Of a stretch of DNA of 64,000 bases, positions 54,766 through 63,631 are shown piece after piece. Every line of letters begins with the position of its first letter. Position 1 is the first letter of the stretch. The DNA is from CAYUYM01 sp964449305. Its GTDB lineage: Bacteria; Bacteroidota; Ignavibacteria; SZUA-365; CAYQST01. The position numbers and the translations under genes are program-made. The stretch lies in the NCBI GenBank assembly GCA_964449305.1, contig CAYUYM010000003.1:1-64000 (forward strand), written 5' to 3'. The notes below the pieces were generated by a model. The model was not told the origin of the DNA, did no database searches, and worked only from the letters and a program-made list of their open reading frames with translations.

Positions 54766-55001
54766 TTTGAATTCCCACCAGACCAACACGGATGGGTGAG
54801 AAGGGAATATGAATCGAGCGTTGGAGGTGGGACCGTGTTGGCCTGGCAGTTGTCTGTTCATGCGAAACGTCTCCTTTGTCCTGTCGGCTGAAACATTCAT
54901 GTGTTATGCATCTGTCGGGGGAGTGTTTCCCTGTCCGATCTCGATACCGGAAAACCGGGTCAGGTGTTTGACCGTACGCAATATTATATAATCGTCACTC
55001 C

Positions 55002-55057
55002 GATGCAAGTCCCAAAGGTTAGCGAATGGTATACAACGAGGTTACAAAAGGTATACA
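55002..55057. repeat. diverged ~56-bp direct repeat, copy B
   Basis: Second copy of the motif at 54542-54598, about 70 percent identical by eye, in the same orientation and 460 bp downstream. Confidence 0.65.
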
Positions 55058-55070
55058 TTTTCAACGCGAT

Positions 55071-55111
55071 CATGTACCCCGGATGTAACCACATGTACCC
55101 GGAATGTAACC
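55071..55111. repeat. short direct repeat (two ~20-bp units)
   Basis: CATGTACCCCGGATGTAACC (55071-55090) is followed after one base by a near copy beginning CATGTACCCGGAATGTAACC (55092-55111). The TGTAACC ends are inverted relative to the GGTTACA blocks of the upstream copy B, so copy B and these repeats form an imperfect inverted arrangement. Confidence 0.6.
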
Positions 55112-55226
55112 TTTGCCACCTGTGCGGTGTGCCTGTATGATTCCTGCAGGAAAATCCGCATCTTGATCCAACGAAGGACGCGCACATCCTCTCATCCAGC
55201 CTCATCTTCAACACCCCGACTCACCC

Positions 55227-55853
55227 GTGCCCCCTCCACCCACCCAGACACCAGCGATGACCGCTGCCACCGGCATCTCGATCATCCTCGTCCCCCCCAG
55301 CATCAGCGCCGTGGTATACAGCCTTCTGTCGATGGAATACCAGCATGGCGAGTTGTTCCACAGAATCATTGTCTGGCTGGTGGCTGTCCTTTGTTCCGGA
55401 GGCTTCCAGATTCTGTACATCCTGTATCTCCGGCGGGAACGTCGTTTGACGGCATACGACGTTCCTGAACGGGCACAACGGACAAGGCCCTACCTCATCA
55501 GCGCCGGGATCTCCCTCGCCGGGCTTGTCGCGCTTCTGTTCCTTCACGCCTCGCTGATGCTCTCCATGTTGATGCTCTGCTTCACCATCAACACCATCAT
55601 CGTCATGACCATCAATCTCCGATGGAAGATCAGCGCGCATATGATGGGGCTGGCGGGCTCTCCCATGTTTCTCATTCCCATCTTCGGGTGGTTCCTGCTG
55701 CTCGCCCTGCCGCTACTCACTGCACTGGGCTGGGCACGGATGCGCCTGGGAGCGCACACTCTGGCACAGGTCGTTGCGGGTGCCGTGCTTGGCGCAGGTC
55801 TCACCCTCGTGGAACTTGTCGCCATCCTCACCTGGGCCGCTCACCTCCTGTAA
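55227..55853 (+). CDS. PAP2-like membrane protein (degenerate phosphatase motifs)
   Basis: A membrane protein of about 208 residues (or 198 if the ATG at 55257 is used instead of the GTG at 55227) with five to six TM helices. It shows a PAP2-type layout: RTRPY (motif 1), KISAHMMG (motif 2, SAH in place of SGH) and RMRLGAHTLAQVVAG (motif 3 with the R-x5-H pattern, Gln in place of the usual Asp). It may dephosphorylate a lipid phosphate, but the degenerate motifs make activity uncertain. It converges with the hsp20 gene. Confidence 0.7.
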   Translation: MPPPPTQTPAMTAATGISIILVPPSISAVVYSLLSMEYQHGELFHRIIVWLVAVLCSGGFQILYILYLRRERRLTAYDVPERAQRTRPYLISAGISLAGLVALLFLHASLMLSMLMLCFTINTIIVMTINLRWKISAHMMGLAGSPMFLIPIFGWFLLLALPLLTALGWARMRLGAHTLAQVVAGAVLGAGLTLVELVAILTWAAHLL

Positions 55854-55854
55854 C

Positions 55855-55878
55855 AAAAAGGCCCGGTGGTACCGGGCC
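55855..55878 (-). terminator. intrinsic terminator of the hsp20 gene
   Basis: On the minus strand a GGCCCGGT/ACCGGGCC stem (55860-55878) with a 3-nt loop is followed by TTTTT. It lies 25 nt beyond the hsp20 stop and also separates it from the convergent PAP2-like gene. Confidence 0.85.
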
Positions 55879-55902
55879 TCGTCCTACGGTGTTCTCCACG
55901 CC

Positions 55903-56340
55903 TCAGAGAATCTCGATCTGCCGTGGGCGAACCTCCTCCGCCTTGGGGACTGTCACGGCCAGAACACCGTTCTCAAATTTTGCGTTGATCTTGTCGGGGT
56001 TCACCTGCGTCGGGAATGTGAAGGACCGATAGAACTTGCCAAACACGCGCTCGACTCTGTGGCTCGTCACATCCTTCCGCTCTTCCAGGGTCTTTCGATC
56101 GCCGCTGATGGTCAGCGTGTTGTCGGCAAAGCTCATCTTCACATCCTTCTTTTCAATCCCCGGGATGTCGAAGTACAGGACGTATTCGTTCTGATCCTCT
56201 GTGATGTCAACCATCGGGCTCCAGACCGCAGACTCATAGTCAGCATCCTTGCGATTGGTGGCAATCCCGTTGAAGACGCGGTTGATTTCGCGCTGCAGAT
56301 TCATCATTTCATTGACCGGGTTCCAACGTACGAGTGTCAT
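55903..56340 (-). CDS. Hsp20/alpha-crystallin small heat-shock protein
   Basis: A 145-residue ATP-independent holdase with the alpha-crystallin domain at ~38-135. Typical segments are YVLYFDIPGIEKKDVKMSF, the LTISGDRK strand and, near the end, KFENGVLAVTVPKAE, the A-x-x-x-n-GVL motif that mediates oligomer contacts. The ATG at 56340 has an AGGAGG site 6-8 nt upstream. It is divergent from the DnaJ-like gene, so both may respond to heat or protein damage from the shared intergenic region. Confidence 0.96.
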   Translation of the reverse strand: MTLVRWNPVNEMMNLQREINRVFNGIATNRKDADYESAVWSPMVDITEDQNEYVLYFDIPGIEKKDVKMSFADNTLTISGDRKTLEERKDVTSHRVERVFGKFYRSFTFPTQVNPDKINAKFENGVLAVTVPKAEEVRPRQIEIL

Positions 56341-56652
56341 TTTCTTATCCTCCTGTTACCATGATTGGTGATGTGTTTGTTGTGTTGGGTGGTGGAAGTG
56401 TATGTGTGTCTTCAGGATTTCCAACCACGACACAGTGCATTCACAGACTGTGCCAGGCTGAAATTCGGGCGGGATGTGCCCCCCAAGCCGTTCCAGGTCG
56501 GCTTTTCTCTGACACATGAATTGCCAGATCCCGTCAATTCTGACGGAGTGTCTGCCAGCAATACGGCAAATCCCAGAATGTGGTGATGGGTTCATGACTG
56601 GCCTGCAAATTGATGCCGCCATGTCGTACATTGTCGAGGAGATCCAACAGAC
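56341..56652. other. intergenic region between divergent hsp20 and dnaJ-like genes
   Basis: This 312-bp stretch should hold both divergent promoters. Apart from the two ribosome binding sites at its ends I see no CIRCE inverted repeat (TTAGCACTC-N9-GAGTGCTAA) and no clear sigma-32-type box. No coding sequence is supported. Confidence 0.5.
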
Positions 56653-57372
56653 ATGAAAATGAAGGATTACTACTCAATACTGAATGTGCCGACAACGGCC
56701 ACAGAAAATGACATCAAGGCAGCGTATCGTCGACTGGCCAAGAAGTTTCACCCCGATAAAAACCCATCCGATACAAACACCGGCACAAGATTCAAGGAGA
56801 TTTCCGAGGCATACGAAACACTCGGTAATCCGGCCCGACGACGGGAATACGATGAAATGCGTCGGTCTGGAGGCAGAAGGAGGCGTCCAGATCCCCGCAA
56901 TGCTCAGGCGTCGTCGGCCAACGCGGATATGGGATGGAGCCATTCAGCACCATTTTCCGACACGGCCGGCGGGCCCGATATCCAGGAGATTCTTGCGGCC
57001 ATGTTCGGCGGAGCTGGAGACCCTCTTCACAGCCATGCGGCTGATGCACGACGGCGCGGGTATGCAGGCTTTGCAGACGCGACAGGACGGAAAGAACCTG
57101 GCACCCACATCGATCTGCCTGTGAACCTGGCGCAACTGCTTCTGGGGTCGGCACTCAAGCTCAACACCCCGGCGAAGAAAACCATTGTATTCCGCATACC
57201 AGCCGGAACCCAGCCCGACACCGTCTTCCGGATTCCCTCACAGGGGCATCCATCCTCATCCGGCCCCGAGGACCTGTACCTTCATGTGCGGCTGTCGCTG
57301 CCTGGTCAACTGAACGAAGGGCAGAGAGAACTGGTGCGTGAGCTTGCAGCCTCTCTCGGATTGAAACACTGA
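56653..57372 (+). CDS. DnaJ-like protein without zinc finger (CbpA-like, short)
   Basis: A 239-residue co-chaperone. The J-domain occupies residues ~4-70 with HPD at 33-35. A Gly/Arg/Ser-rich linker (~70-140) follows, then one C-terminal beta domain (~150-235) with DLPVNLAQLLLGSALKL and FRIPAGTQPDTVFRIPSQG. The cysteine-rich zinc finger is absent, as in CbpA, and the C-terminal part is also shorter than in full DnaJ, which has two such domains. GAGGAG lies upstream of the ATG. It presumably works with a DnaK encoded elsewhere. Confidence 0.92.
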   Translation: MKMKDYYSILNVPTTATENDIKAAYRRLAKKFHPDKNPSDTNTGTRFKEISEAYETLGNPARRREYDEMRRSGGRRRRPDPRNAQASSANADMGWSHSAPFSDTAGGPDIQEILAAMFGGAGDPLHSHAADARRRGYAGFADATGRKEPGTHIDLPVNLAQLLLGSALKLNTPAKKTIVFRIPAGTQPDTVFRIPSQGHPSSSGPEDLYLHVRLSLPGQLNEGQRELVRELAASLGLKH

Positions 57373-57558
57373 CACCCATCCACGGGGCTCCAACGGCCCC
57401 TGGAGCATCGACTTCGTGCGAAGCGTGCATTTCCACGAAGCATATTCCATGGCGTTGAGTATATTTGGAACAGGAGTCCACCACGCCTGAACCACCATGC
57501 TCATCGTACTCCCGAACGTGCCGTTGTTCTCTTTGCTTTCACCTCCTCGGGGGGATGC

Positions 57559-58350
57559 ATGAGCTGTGACCCGCAAGTCGTCATCCTCTGTGGGGGCCAA
57601 GGCATCCGTCTGAGGGCGTATGCAGAGAACCAGCCGAAGGCGCTGGTCTTGATTGGTGGAAAACCAGTCATCTGGCATGTGATGAAGATGTTCTCATCGC
57701 AGGGATTCCGGGATTTTGTCCTCGCCTTGGGCTATGGCGGCACTGAGATCATCCGGTATTTCGAAACCTATCGCCTGGAGAACAGCATCTACACTCTGTC
57801 CCTCGGAAGTGAATCCTCCCACAGTTTTCTCACCCGGCTTCCGGAGGATGAACGGGAATGGAAGATCACCTTCGTTCACACCGGCGAGGCCACCAATTCG
57901 GGCGGCCGTCTGAAACGCCTGCAACCATACCTGCAGGGCGACAGGTTTCTTGCCGCATATACCGACGGCCTGGCTGACATCCCCATCCATGAACTCCTTA
58001 CGCATCATGCTGCTCTCGGGCTCGATGCCACCCTGACCACGGTGAATATGCCGACGAACTTTGGCGTGGTTGGTTCGCAGTCATCCATCGTGACGCAGTT
58101 TTGTGAGAAACCCGTGACGTCCATGCATGTCAATGCGGGCTTTTTTGCGCTTGAGCGCTCGATCTTCCGATATATCGATGGTGACGAGGATGTGCTTGAA
58201 TGCACCGTGTTGAACCGACTCGTACAGAAGCGCCAACTGGCGGCGTTTCATCACACCGGCTTCTGGCACTGCATGGACACCAGAAAGGACGTGCTGGCGT
58301 TGCAGGCGCTCTGGGACTCCGGCAAACCACCGTGGAAAACCTGGGCCTGA
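57559..58350 (+). CDS. rfbF: glucose-1-phosphate cytidylyltransferase-like nucleotidyltransferase
   Basis: A 263-residue sugar-1-phosphate nucleotidyltransferase. The N-terminus has CGGQGIRLR, the nucleotide-binding loop, then PKALVLIGGKPVIWHVMKM, SGGRLKRLQPY, YTDGLAD (catalytic Asp region), NAGFFALE and the final FWHCMDTRKDV and PPWKTW blocks, which follow glucose-1-phosphate cytidylyltransferase (RfbF/DdhA) closely. CDP-glucose is the likely product, used for dideoxysugars in surface polysaccharides. A GGGGG site precedes the ATG. Downstream CDP-glucose dehydratase is not present in the window, so the product is inferred. Confidence 0.88.
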   Translation: MSCDPQVVILCGGQGIRLRAYAENQPKALVLIGGKPVIWHVMKMFSSQGFRDFVLALGYGGTEIIRYFETYRLENSIYTLSLGSESSHSFLTRLPEDEREWKITFVHTGEATNSGGRLKRLQPYLQGDRFLAAYTDGLADIPIHELLTHHAALGLDATLTTVNMPTNFGVVGSQSSIVTQFCEKPVTSMHVNAGFFALERSIFRYIDGDEDVLECTVLNRLVQKRQLAAFHHTGFWHCMDTRKDVLALQALWDSGKPPWKTWA

Positions 58351-58398
58351 CTTCCCGTTTCCTTCTTCAACAGCCTCCCCATCAATTTCGAGCACTGC

Positions 58399-60090
58399 AT
58401 GAAATCTCTTGTCACCATTCTCTGCTGCATTTTCCTGGTTTCCTCCTCGAAGGCGCAGACCCCTGTGTTCCAGCCTGTGACCGCACGGGAGATCCTTCCC
58501 AGCATTCAGAACACGGTGCTGACCGATTTCGCTGCTGATGCGCATCTCACGGCGGCGATGTTTGTCGGCATCTCGTATCAGGGCGTCTCCATGCAGATGG
58601 ATCTGCAAAACGGCAAGGCCACTGGCTGGGTCTACCGATGGTATTCACCTCAACGCGACACCTCGGTGTATTACTTCGGCTTCAAACTCCCGATCATCGG
58701 CGTGCAATCCATGAAGTTTTCCGTCGACACCCTGTCACAGTCCCTGCCCATTGGTGTGCTTGTCAATCCTGTGGTCGAACCATGGACGGATTCACCGCAG
58801 GCACTCGACGGCTCGAAGAATGGGGGCGCCAGCGATTTCTTCCAGAAGAACCCGAACGCCAATGTCCTGTTGGCCGCAGTGTTCAACAACCCGGCCCCGG
58901 CGGGGCTCATCCCACAGGGCACATACTGGCTGTTCCGATATGGAGGGACGTCTGACACACTCACCTGTGTTGTCGATGCGGGTTCCGCCCTGCCGGTGAC
59001 CTGCCTGTCGAATCACGCCCCGAAAATCACCTCGGCACCCAGAACCACGGCCTTCGTCAACGACCAGTATTCCTATACCGTCACTGCAACAGGCATTCCC
59101 GAACCCACATATTCCTTCACAACAAAACCGGACGGGATGTCCATCGATGCCACGAGTGGGACGATCACCTGGACCCCCGCAGCCAGCCAGACGGGGGACC
59201 ACTCCGTTGTTGTCGTGGCCACAAATGAGCACGGAACAGACAGTCAGAGCTTTGTCATCACGGTGCAACCACCCGCAATCGCTCCAAGGATCACATCCAA
59301 GCCTCCCACGGAGGCTGTTGCCAAATCCACTTTCACCTACCAGTTGTCAGCAACCGGCACTCCGACCCCACGGTTCCGTCTCAACTCCTCCCCGACAGGC
59401 ATGGTGCTTGACGAGGGTCGGGGCAAGTTGACATGGGTGCCGACTGCAGCCCAGGCAGGCCCGAATGAGATCAGCGTCTCCGCCATCAACATCGGCGGTG
59501 AGGATACGCAGGTGTTCCAGCTCATGGTGTACAATCCCCCGAAATTCAAGCCTTTCCCTCCCCTCTTCATCATCCACACCGATTCGCTGTTCACCTACAC
59601 ACTCGAGGCGGAGGGCCTGCCAGCTCCCAGCATCATCCTGGTTTCCGGACCACAGGGATTGACCATCGACTCGCTCACCGGTATGATATCATGGACTCCG
59701 ACACGTCAACAGGTGGGGCAATTCACTGTATCCATCGATGCCCGCAACCGGGCAGGCTCGCAGACACTGACATTCGACGTCCGCGTCGAACTCACCACCG
59801 GCATCCCACGGCCTGAGGAAGGGAATCTGCTATCCGTCGGCAGCGTGTATCCCAATCCAATCTCCGGAAGCATCCTTTCCCTCCCGATAACCATCTCGAG
59901 CACAACTTCGGTGTCGATCGAGCTATGGGATCTCCTCGGTCGCAGAGTCACTCCGCCATTGGTCCTGCAACTGCTTGAGGGGCGACACATCGTGCCCCTT
60001 GTTCTGGCCGGAGCGCTCCCGGGCAGGTACATCGTCGCCTTGCGATCGAATGGGCGACTCGTGACACAACCTCTTCTCATCATGCCGTGA
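58399..60090 (+). CDS. secreted multi-domain protein with putative Ig repeats and type IX sorting domain
   Basis: A 563-residue protein with a signal peptide (residues 1-19), a unique N-terminal region (~20-205) and three Ig-like repeats of the putative-Ig type (~210-295, ~298-388, ~390-475). Each repeat ends with a SGTITWTPAASQTGDH-like block (TGMISWTPTRQQVGQF in the third). The C-terminal ~85 residues are a Por sorting domain (SVYPNPISGSILSLP ... GRYIVALRSNGRLVTQPLLIM). It should be surface displayed through the type IX system. It begins 48 nt after the cytidylyltransferase gene. Confidence 0.9.
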   Translation: MKSLVTILCCIFLVSSSKAQTPVFQPVTAREILPSIQNTVLTDFAADAHLTAAMFVGISYQGVSMQMDLQNGKATGWVYRWYSPQRDTSVYYFGFKLPIIGVQSMKFSVDTLSQSLPIGVLVNPVVEPWTDSPQALDGSKNGGASDFFQKNPNANVLLAAVFNNPAPAGLIPQGTYWLFRYGGTSDTLTCVVDAGSALPVTCLSNHAPKITSAPRTTAFVNDQYSYTVTATGIPEPTYSFTTKPDGMSIDATSGTITWTPAASQTGDHSVVVVATNEHGTDSQSFVITVQPPAIAPRITSKPPTEAVAKSTFTYQLSATGTPTPRFRLNSSPTGMVLDEGRGKLTWVPTAAQAGPNEISVSAINIGGEDTQVFQLMVYNPPKFKPFPPLFIIHTDSLFTYTLEAEGLPAPSIILVSGPQGLTIDSLTGMISWTPTRQQVGQFTVSIDARNRAGSQTLTFDVRVELTTGIPRPEEGNLLSVGSVYPNPISGSILSLPITISSTTSVSIELWDLLGRRVTPPLVLQLLEGRHIVPLVLAGALPGRYIVALRSNGRLVTQPLLIMP

Positions 60091-60173
60091 GAAAACACTT
60101 TTTCGCAATCGTGATTTTCCGCAAATTTCGTTTTTCCGATGCACTCACATCTCTACTTTCAAGGAGCCTCTCT

Positions 60174-61022
60174 ATGCGTAAACGTCCAGTGATACTGCTT
60201 GCCTTGGTCGCCCTCGTCGCCACATCCGCCGGCTTCTGGGGATGCAGCAGCGATGATCCGGTCACCCCGCCCGTCGATCCCAACGACTACATCAAAATCA
60301 GTCTCCGTGCAGGGGCTCGCTTCAATTACGATCGTTGGGATCTGGATTCATCGAACAACAAGGTTGAAACGACGAAGCATTCATATTCCGTCGATATCCG
60401 TGGAAACAACGGTCTCGTTCTCGGCATCTACAACGACTGGTTCTATCGCATCGGCACCGATGCGGTGACCGCAAAAAAGGACACGCTCTTCATCCGTACC
60501 GAGAACAGCACGAAGGATGGAACCATCTACACCCAGAAACTTCAAGTCTACGGATTCACGACAAAGGTGATCAACACAATCGTCGACGCAATCATGAAGA
60601 GCTTCCCGGTTCCCACTCCGGTGATCCCGAGTGCCACCTGGGAGAACATGGCAGTGTTTACTGATGGAACAGGTGCACCGTCTGCCGTCGGCACCGAATG
60701 GACCATCGGCACCGCCGAAGGTTCGGACATCACCTTTCTGATCATGGGTTTCCCGGTGATCGTCAATGTGAAGTGCAAGGGTCGCCTCGAGGCGAAGAAG
60801 GAGATGATCACCGTCAACAGCAAACAGATCAGCACGTGGAAGACCAGTTCCACCGTCACGATGTCACTCATGAGCAGCATTTACACCATCAAGATGTACA
60901 CATGGTTCTCCGGTGACCCATCAGGCCAGATCTGGGTGCTTCAGGAATCGGCGAAGATCAGCCTGTTGAACAACACGCTGCCCTTCAATGGGGAGAAGCA
61001 GGAACTCGTCTCGTATTATTGA
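60174..61022 (+). CDS. hypothetical lipoprotein
   Basis: A 282-residue protein with an N-terminal signal sequence ending in a lipobox-like GFWGC segment (Cys at ~24), followed by SSDDPVTPP. The mature part is beta-rich with several Tyr/Trp-bearing strands and no recognisable domain. The ATG at 60174 has AGGAG at the right distance, so it is preferred over the longer frame from 60087, which would start inside the previous gene's end. It is followed by a strong terminator. Confidence 0.75.
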   Translation: MRKRPVILLALVALVATSAGFWGCSSDDPVTPPVDPNDYIKISLRAGARFNYDRWDLDSSNNKVETTKHSYSVDIRGNNGLVLGIYNDWFYRIGTDAVTAKKDTLFIRTENSTKDGTIYTQKLQVYGFTTKVINTIVDAIMKSFPVPTPVIPSATWENMAVFTDGTGAPSAVGTEWTIGTAEGSDITFLIMGFPVIVNVKCKGRLEAKKEMITVNSKQISTWKTSSTVTMSLMSSIYTIKMYTWFSGDPSGQIWVLQESAKISLLNNTLPFNGEKQELVSYY

Positions 61023-61040
61023 TCCTGCTGCCGATAAAAT

Positions 61041-61072
61041 AAAAGGACGCGTCCACGGATGCGTCCTTTTTT
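61041..61072. terminator. bidirectional intrinsic terminator
   Basis: AAAAGGACGC (61041-61050) and GCGTCCTTTT (61061-61070) form a 10-bp stem over a 10-nt loop, with TTTTTT on the plus-strand 3' side and an A-rich stretch on the other. It terminates the lipoprotein gene and, in the opposite direction, the ldcA gene. Confidence 0.9.
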
Positions 61073-62010
61073 CATGGTGCCGAAGCGAATGGAGGCCGGA
61101 GTGTCAACGTTCCTGTGTTGGCATCGAGAAACGCAGGCGTGCCATAAGGAAGCGTCACTTTCGTGGGGATGTGACCAAAAGGAAACCCCTGTATCACGGG
61201 AATGTTCAGGGGCAGCAGAATTTCGTTCAAAACCACATCGAGTCTGCGGTTGATCGTGTCATCCGGGATCCCTGTGAAAGCTCCAAGCACCATTCCGGCA
61301 ATCCTGTGCAGCACGCCGGCATTACGGAAGTGTGTCAGCAGACGATCGATCTTGTACACATTCTCGCCGACATCCTCGATGAAAAGGATGCAACCATCCC
61401 AGAGTGGTTCGTACGGAGTGCCAAGAAGGGTCGCAAGCACTGAAAGCGTCCCTCCCAGCAACGTCCCTTCTGCAATCCCCGGCGATAACGCCGGAATTCC
61501 TCCTGAAGCCGGGATGATGGTGCTGTCGGAAACGCCTTTCATCATCGCCCAGAACTGCTGTTCCGTTTCTCGCGGCATCTCTGCCTGCATGTCCGCCGCG
61601 ACCATCGGACCCGCATAGGTGACAAGCGAGCATCTGCTCCACAGAGCCATCGAGATTGTCGTGATATCCGAGTATCCGACAAAGACCTTGGGATTCCGTT
61701 GGATGAGGGGGTAATCGATCAGCGGAAGAAGCCGCCCCGTCCCCGACCCTCCACGGGAGCAGAAGATGGCATCGACGGATGTGTTGGCGAACATTGCATT
61801 CAGATCGTCCGCCCGATCAGAATCCGAGCCGGCGAGGTAGCCATCGGCATCGTAGAGATGCGCCCCACGAACCACGGTATACCCGCGACGTTCGAGATAC
61901 GCGATCCCCCGATCGATCTTCGCCGGTGTGGATGGCGGGCTTGCAGGAGAAATGATGCCGATCGTCCCTCCATCACGAAGGGGTTTCGGCAGGAGAAATG
62001 CTCTGCTCAC
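61072..62010 (-). CDS. ldcA: S66-family LD-carboxypeptidase (murein tetrapeptide recycling)
   Basis: A 312-residue serine peptidase that removes the terminal D-Ala from murein tetrapeptides. The catalytic triad is clear: nucleophile S114 in VGYSDITT, E212 in FIEDVGEN and H280 in GFPFGHIPTKVTLP, spaced as in Pseudomonas LdcA. The start is a GTG at 62010 that overlaps the dapA stop as GTGA. No ribosome binding site is evident, fitting translational coupling. It is the last gene of the dap operon. Confidence 0.93.
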   Translation of the reverse strand: MSRAFLLPKPLRDGGTIGIISPASPPSTPAKIDRGIAYLERRGYTVVRGAHLYDADGYLAGSDSDRADDLNAMFANTSVDAIFCSRGGSGTGRLLPLIDYPLIQRNPKVFVGYSDITTISMALWSRCSLVTYAGPMVAADMQAEMPRETEQQFWAMMKGVSDSTIIPASGGIPALSPGIAEGTLLGGTLSVLATLLGTPYEPLWDGCILFIEDVGENVYKIDRLLTHFRNAGVLHRIAGMVLGAFTGIPDDTINRRLDVVLNEILLPLNIPVIQGFPFGHIPTKVTLPYGTPAFLDANTGTLTLRPPFASAP

Positions 62011-62900
62011 GATGGCAGCAGGCCCAGGTTCTGCATCACCGAAACCAGCCGGCGACGGCCTCCTTCGGTAATGGGCACCATGGGAAGTCGGAAACACTCT
62101 TCAAGAAGCCCCATCATGGCCATGACTGTCTTTACTGGAATCGGACTTGATTCGATGAAATTGACTTCCATCAGTTCAAGATGCCGGTAATGCAGCGTAC
62201 GGGCCGTGGCGAGGTCGCCCGCCATCGCCGCATGCACCATGCGCGCCATTTCCTGAGGAAGCTCGTTGCTGATCACGGAAATCACCCCATGTGCACCCAT
62301 GAGGATCTGCGAAATCGCCAGGTTGTCGTCCCCCGATAGCACGTGAAACCCTGGAGATGCATGCGCGATGATCTGCATGATCTGACTGAGATTCCCCGAC
62401 GCTTCCTTTGTCGCGACAATTGTGTCGATCTCGGACAGCGTGATCTGGGTTTCTGCACTGATATTGCTCCCTGTGCGACCGGGAACGTTGTAGATGATCA
62501 TTGGCAGGGGGATCGCCTCGGCAACCGTGCGGAAATGCTGATAGAATCCGTCCTGGGTCGGCTTGTTGTAGTATGGCCCCACCACAAGAATTCCATCAAC
62601 ACCACATTGGGCGGCGATCCGGGCGTTTTCGATGGTGCGGGAGGTGGAATTTGATCCGGCTCCGGCGACCACGGCACAGCGCCCCTGCACCGCATCGACC
62701 ACGGTCCCAACCACCGCCTCATATTCACTGTCCGTCAATGTGACGGCCTCCCCCGTGGTGCCGCAGGGGATGAGCATGTCCACGCCGGCTTCCACCTGCC
62801 TCCCGGCGAGTCGACCGACAGCGACAAGATCCACGGCTCCATCAGCGGCGAAGGGGGTGACGAGTGCCGTTCCAAGACCTTCAAAGGTTCGTTGTTTCAT
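62007..62900 (-). CDS. dapA: 4-hydroxy-tetrahydrodipicolinate synthase
   Basis: A 297-residue TIM-barrel lyase of the lysine/diaminopimelate pathway. It shows CGTTGEAVTL, YYNKPTQDGFYQHF, the IIYNVPGRTG segment with the catalytic Tyr, and KEASGNL with the Schiff-base Lys. The start at 62900 is the natural one; the frame extends upstream to 63029 but that part overlaps dapB. It overlaps dapB by 20 nt and precedes ldcA in the same operon. Family-typical length. Confidence 0.97.
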   Translation of the reverse strand: MKQRTFEGLGTALVTPFAADGAVDLVAVGRLAGRQVEAGVDMLIPCGTTGEAVTLTDSEYEAVVGTVVDAVQGRCAVVAGAGSNSTSRTIENARIAAQCGVDGILVVGPYYNKPTQDGFYQHFRTVAEAIPLPMIIYNVPGRTGSNISAETQITLSEIDTIVATKEASGNLSQIMQIIAHASPGFHVLSGDDNLAISQILMGAHGVISVISNELPQEMARMVHAAMAGDLATARTLHYRHLELMEVNFIESSPIPVKTVMAMMGLLEECFRLPMVPITEGGRRRLVSVMQNLGLLPS

Positions 62901-63627
62901 TGAGCATATCCTCCATGCTGAAAAGACCTGTTCTTCCTGCAATCCATGCCGCAGCCGCCATCGCTCCTTCGGCAAATCCATCCCGACCCCTGACGGTATG
63001 AGAAATCTGGATCTGTTCCGTTCCGCCATCGAAGGTGATCACATGAATGCCCGGAACATCACCCACCCGTGTGGACGTGATGGAGATGGAAGCCTCACGA
63101 TCCGAGGGATCCACGATTCCCTTGACGAGACGCGTCTTTCTCGGCAGCGCAGCCAACAGCTTCTGACCAAGGATGAGCGCAGTTCCACTGGGTGCATCCA
63201 CCTTGCGTACATGATGCGTTTCGTGGATTGCCGCGTCGAACGCAGGGAGTGCATTGAGGATAGCACCGGCATGTTCCACGATGCGGGAAAAGGCATGCAT
63301 GCCGAGCAGAAAGTTGGATGCCCACACTGCTCCGATTCCAGCTTCCTCCACCATAGTACGAACCTCGCCAATGCGATCGTACCAGCCCGTGGTGCCAATA
63401 ACCACATTACAGTTCAGGGCACAGCATTGCTCGAGGTTGGTCAGCACCACATCAGGATGTGAGACGTCGATGCATACATCCACATCCTGGAGCGCATCCT
63501 CCGAGATCTCCTGATACGCATTCGGGACAGATGGATCGATGATGGATGAGACCTGGATTCCCGTCGCTTCAGCCCGTGCGGCGATTTCCCTGCCGAGACG
63601 TCCATATCCGATGATGGCAATGTTCAT
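62881..63627 (-). CDS. dapB: 4-hydroxy-tetrahydrodipicolinate reductase
   Basis: A 248-residue NAD(P)H-dependent reductase, next step after DapA. The N-terminal GYGRLGREI motif binds the dinucleotide. The catalytic region has VIGTTGW, ASNFLLGM, ETHHVRKVDAPSGTA (His pair, Lys) and a C-terminal dimer domain. The ATG at 63627 begins MNIAIIGYGRLG, the normal start; the frame open to 63882 is antisense or overlaps the M20 peptidase. It starts 4 nt after the peptidase stop. Confidence 0.96.
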   Translation of the reverse strand: MNIAIIGYGRLGREIAARAEATGIQVSSIIDPSVPNAYQEISEDALQDVDVCIDVSHPDVVLTNLEQCCALNCNVVIGTTGWYDRIGEVRTMVEEAGIGAVWASNFLLGMHAFSRIVEHAGAILNALPAFDAAIHETHHVRKVDAPSGTALILGQKLLAALPRKTRLVKGIVDPSDREASISITSTRVGDVPGIHVITFDGGTEQIQISHTVRGRDGFAEGAMAAAAWIAGRTGLFSMEDMLNETTNL

Positions 63628-63631
63628 GATT

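Larger units (their letters stand above)
54020..55226. other. gene-poor lower-GC region
   Basis: About 1.2 kb with no reading frame I can support. The base composition is visibly lower in GC than the flanking genes. The longest frame, about 200 codons at 54162-54770, has no recognisable domain, no good ribosome binding site and irregular codon use. The region holds two diverged copies of a ~56-bp motif, a short direct repeat and two strong hairpins, listed separately. It may be a decayed mobile or satellite element. Confidence 0.6.

Noticed and set aside
54162..54770. ~200-codon frame in the gene-poor region
   Set aside because: No domain, no ribosome binding site, irregular codon use and it spans the repeat motif; I could not support it as a gene.
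56341..56652. CIRCE element upstream of hsp20 or the DnaJ-like gene
   Set aside because: No TTAGCACTC-N9-GAGTGCTAA inverted repeat could be found.
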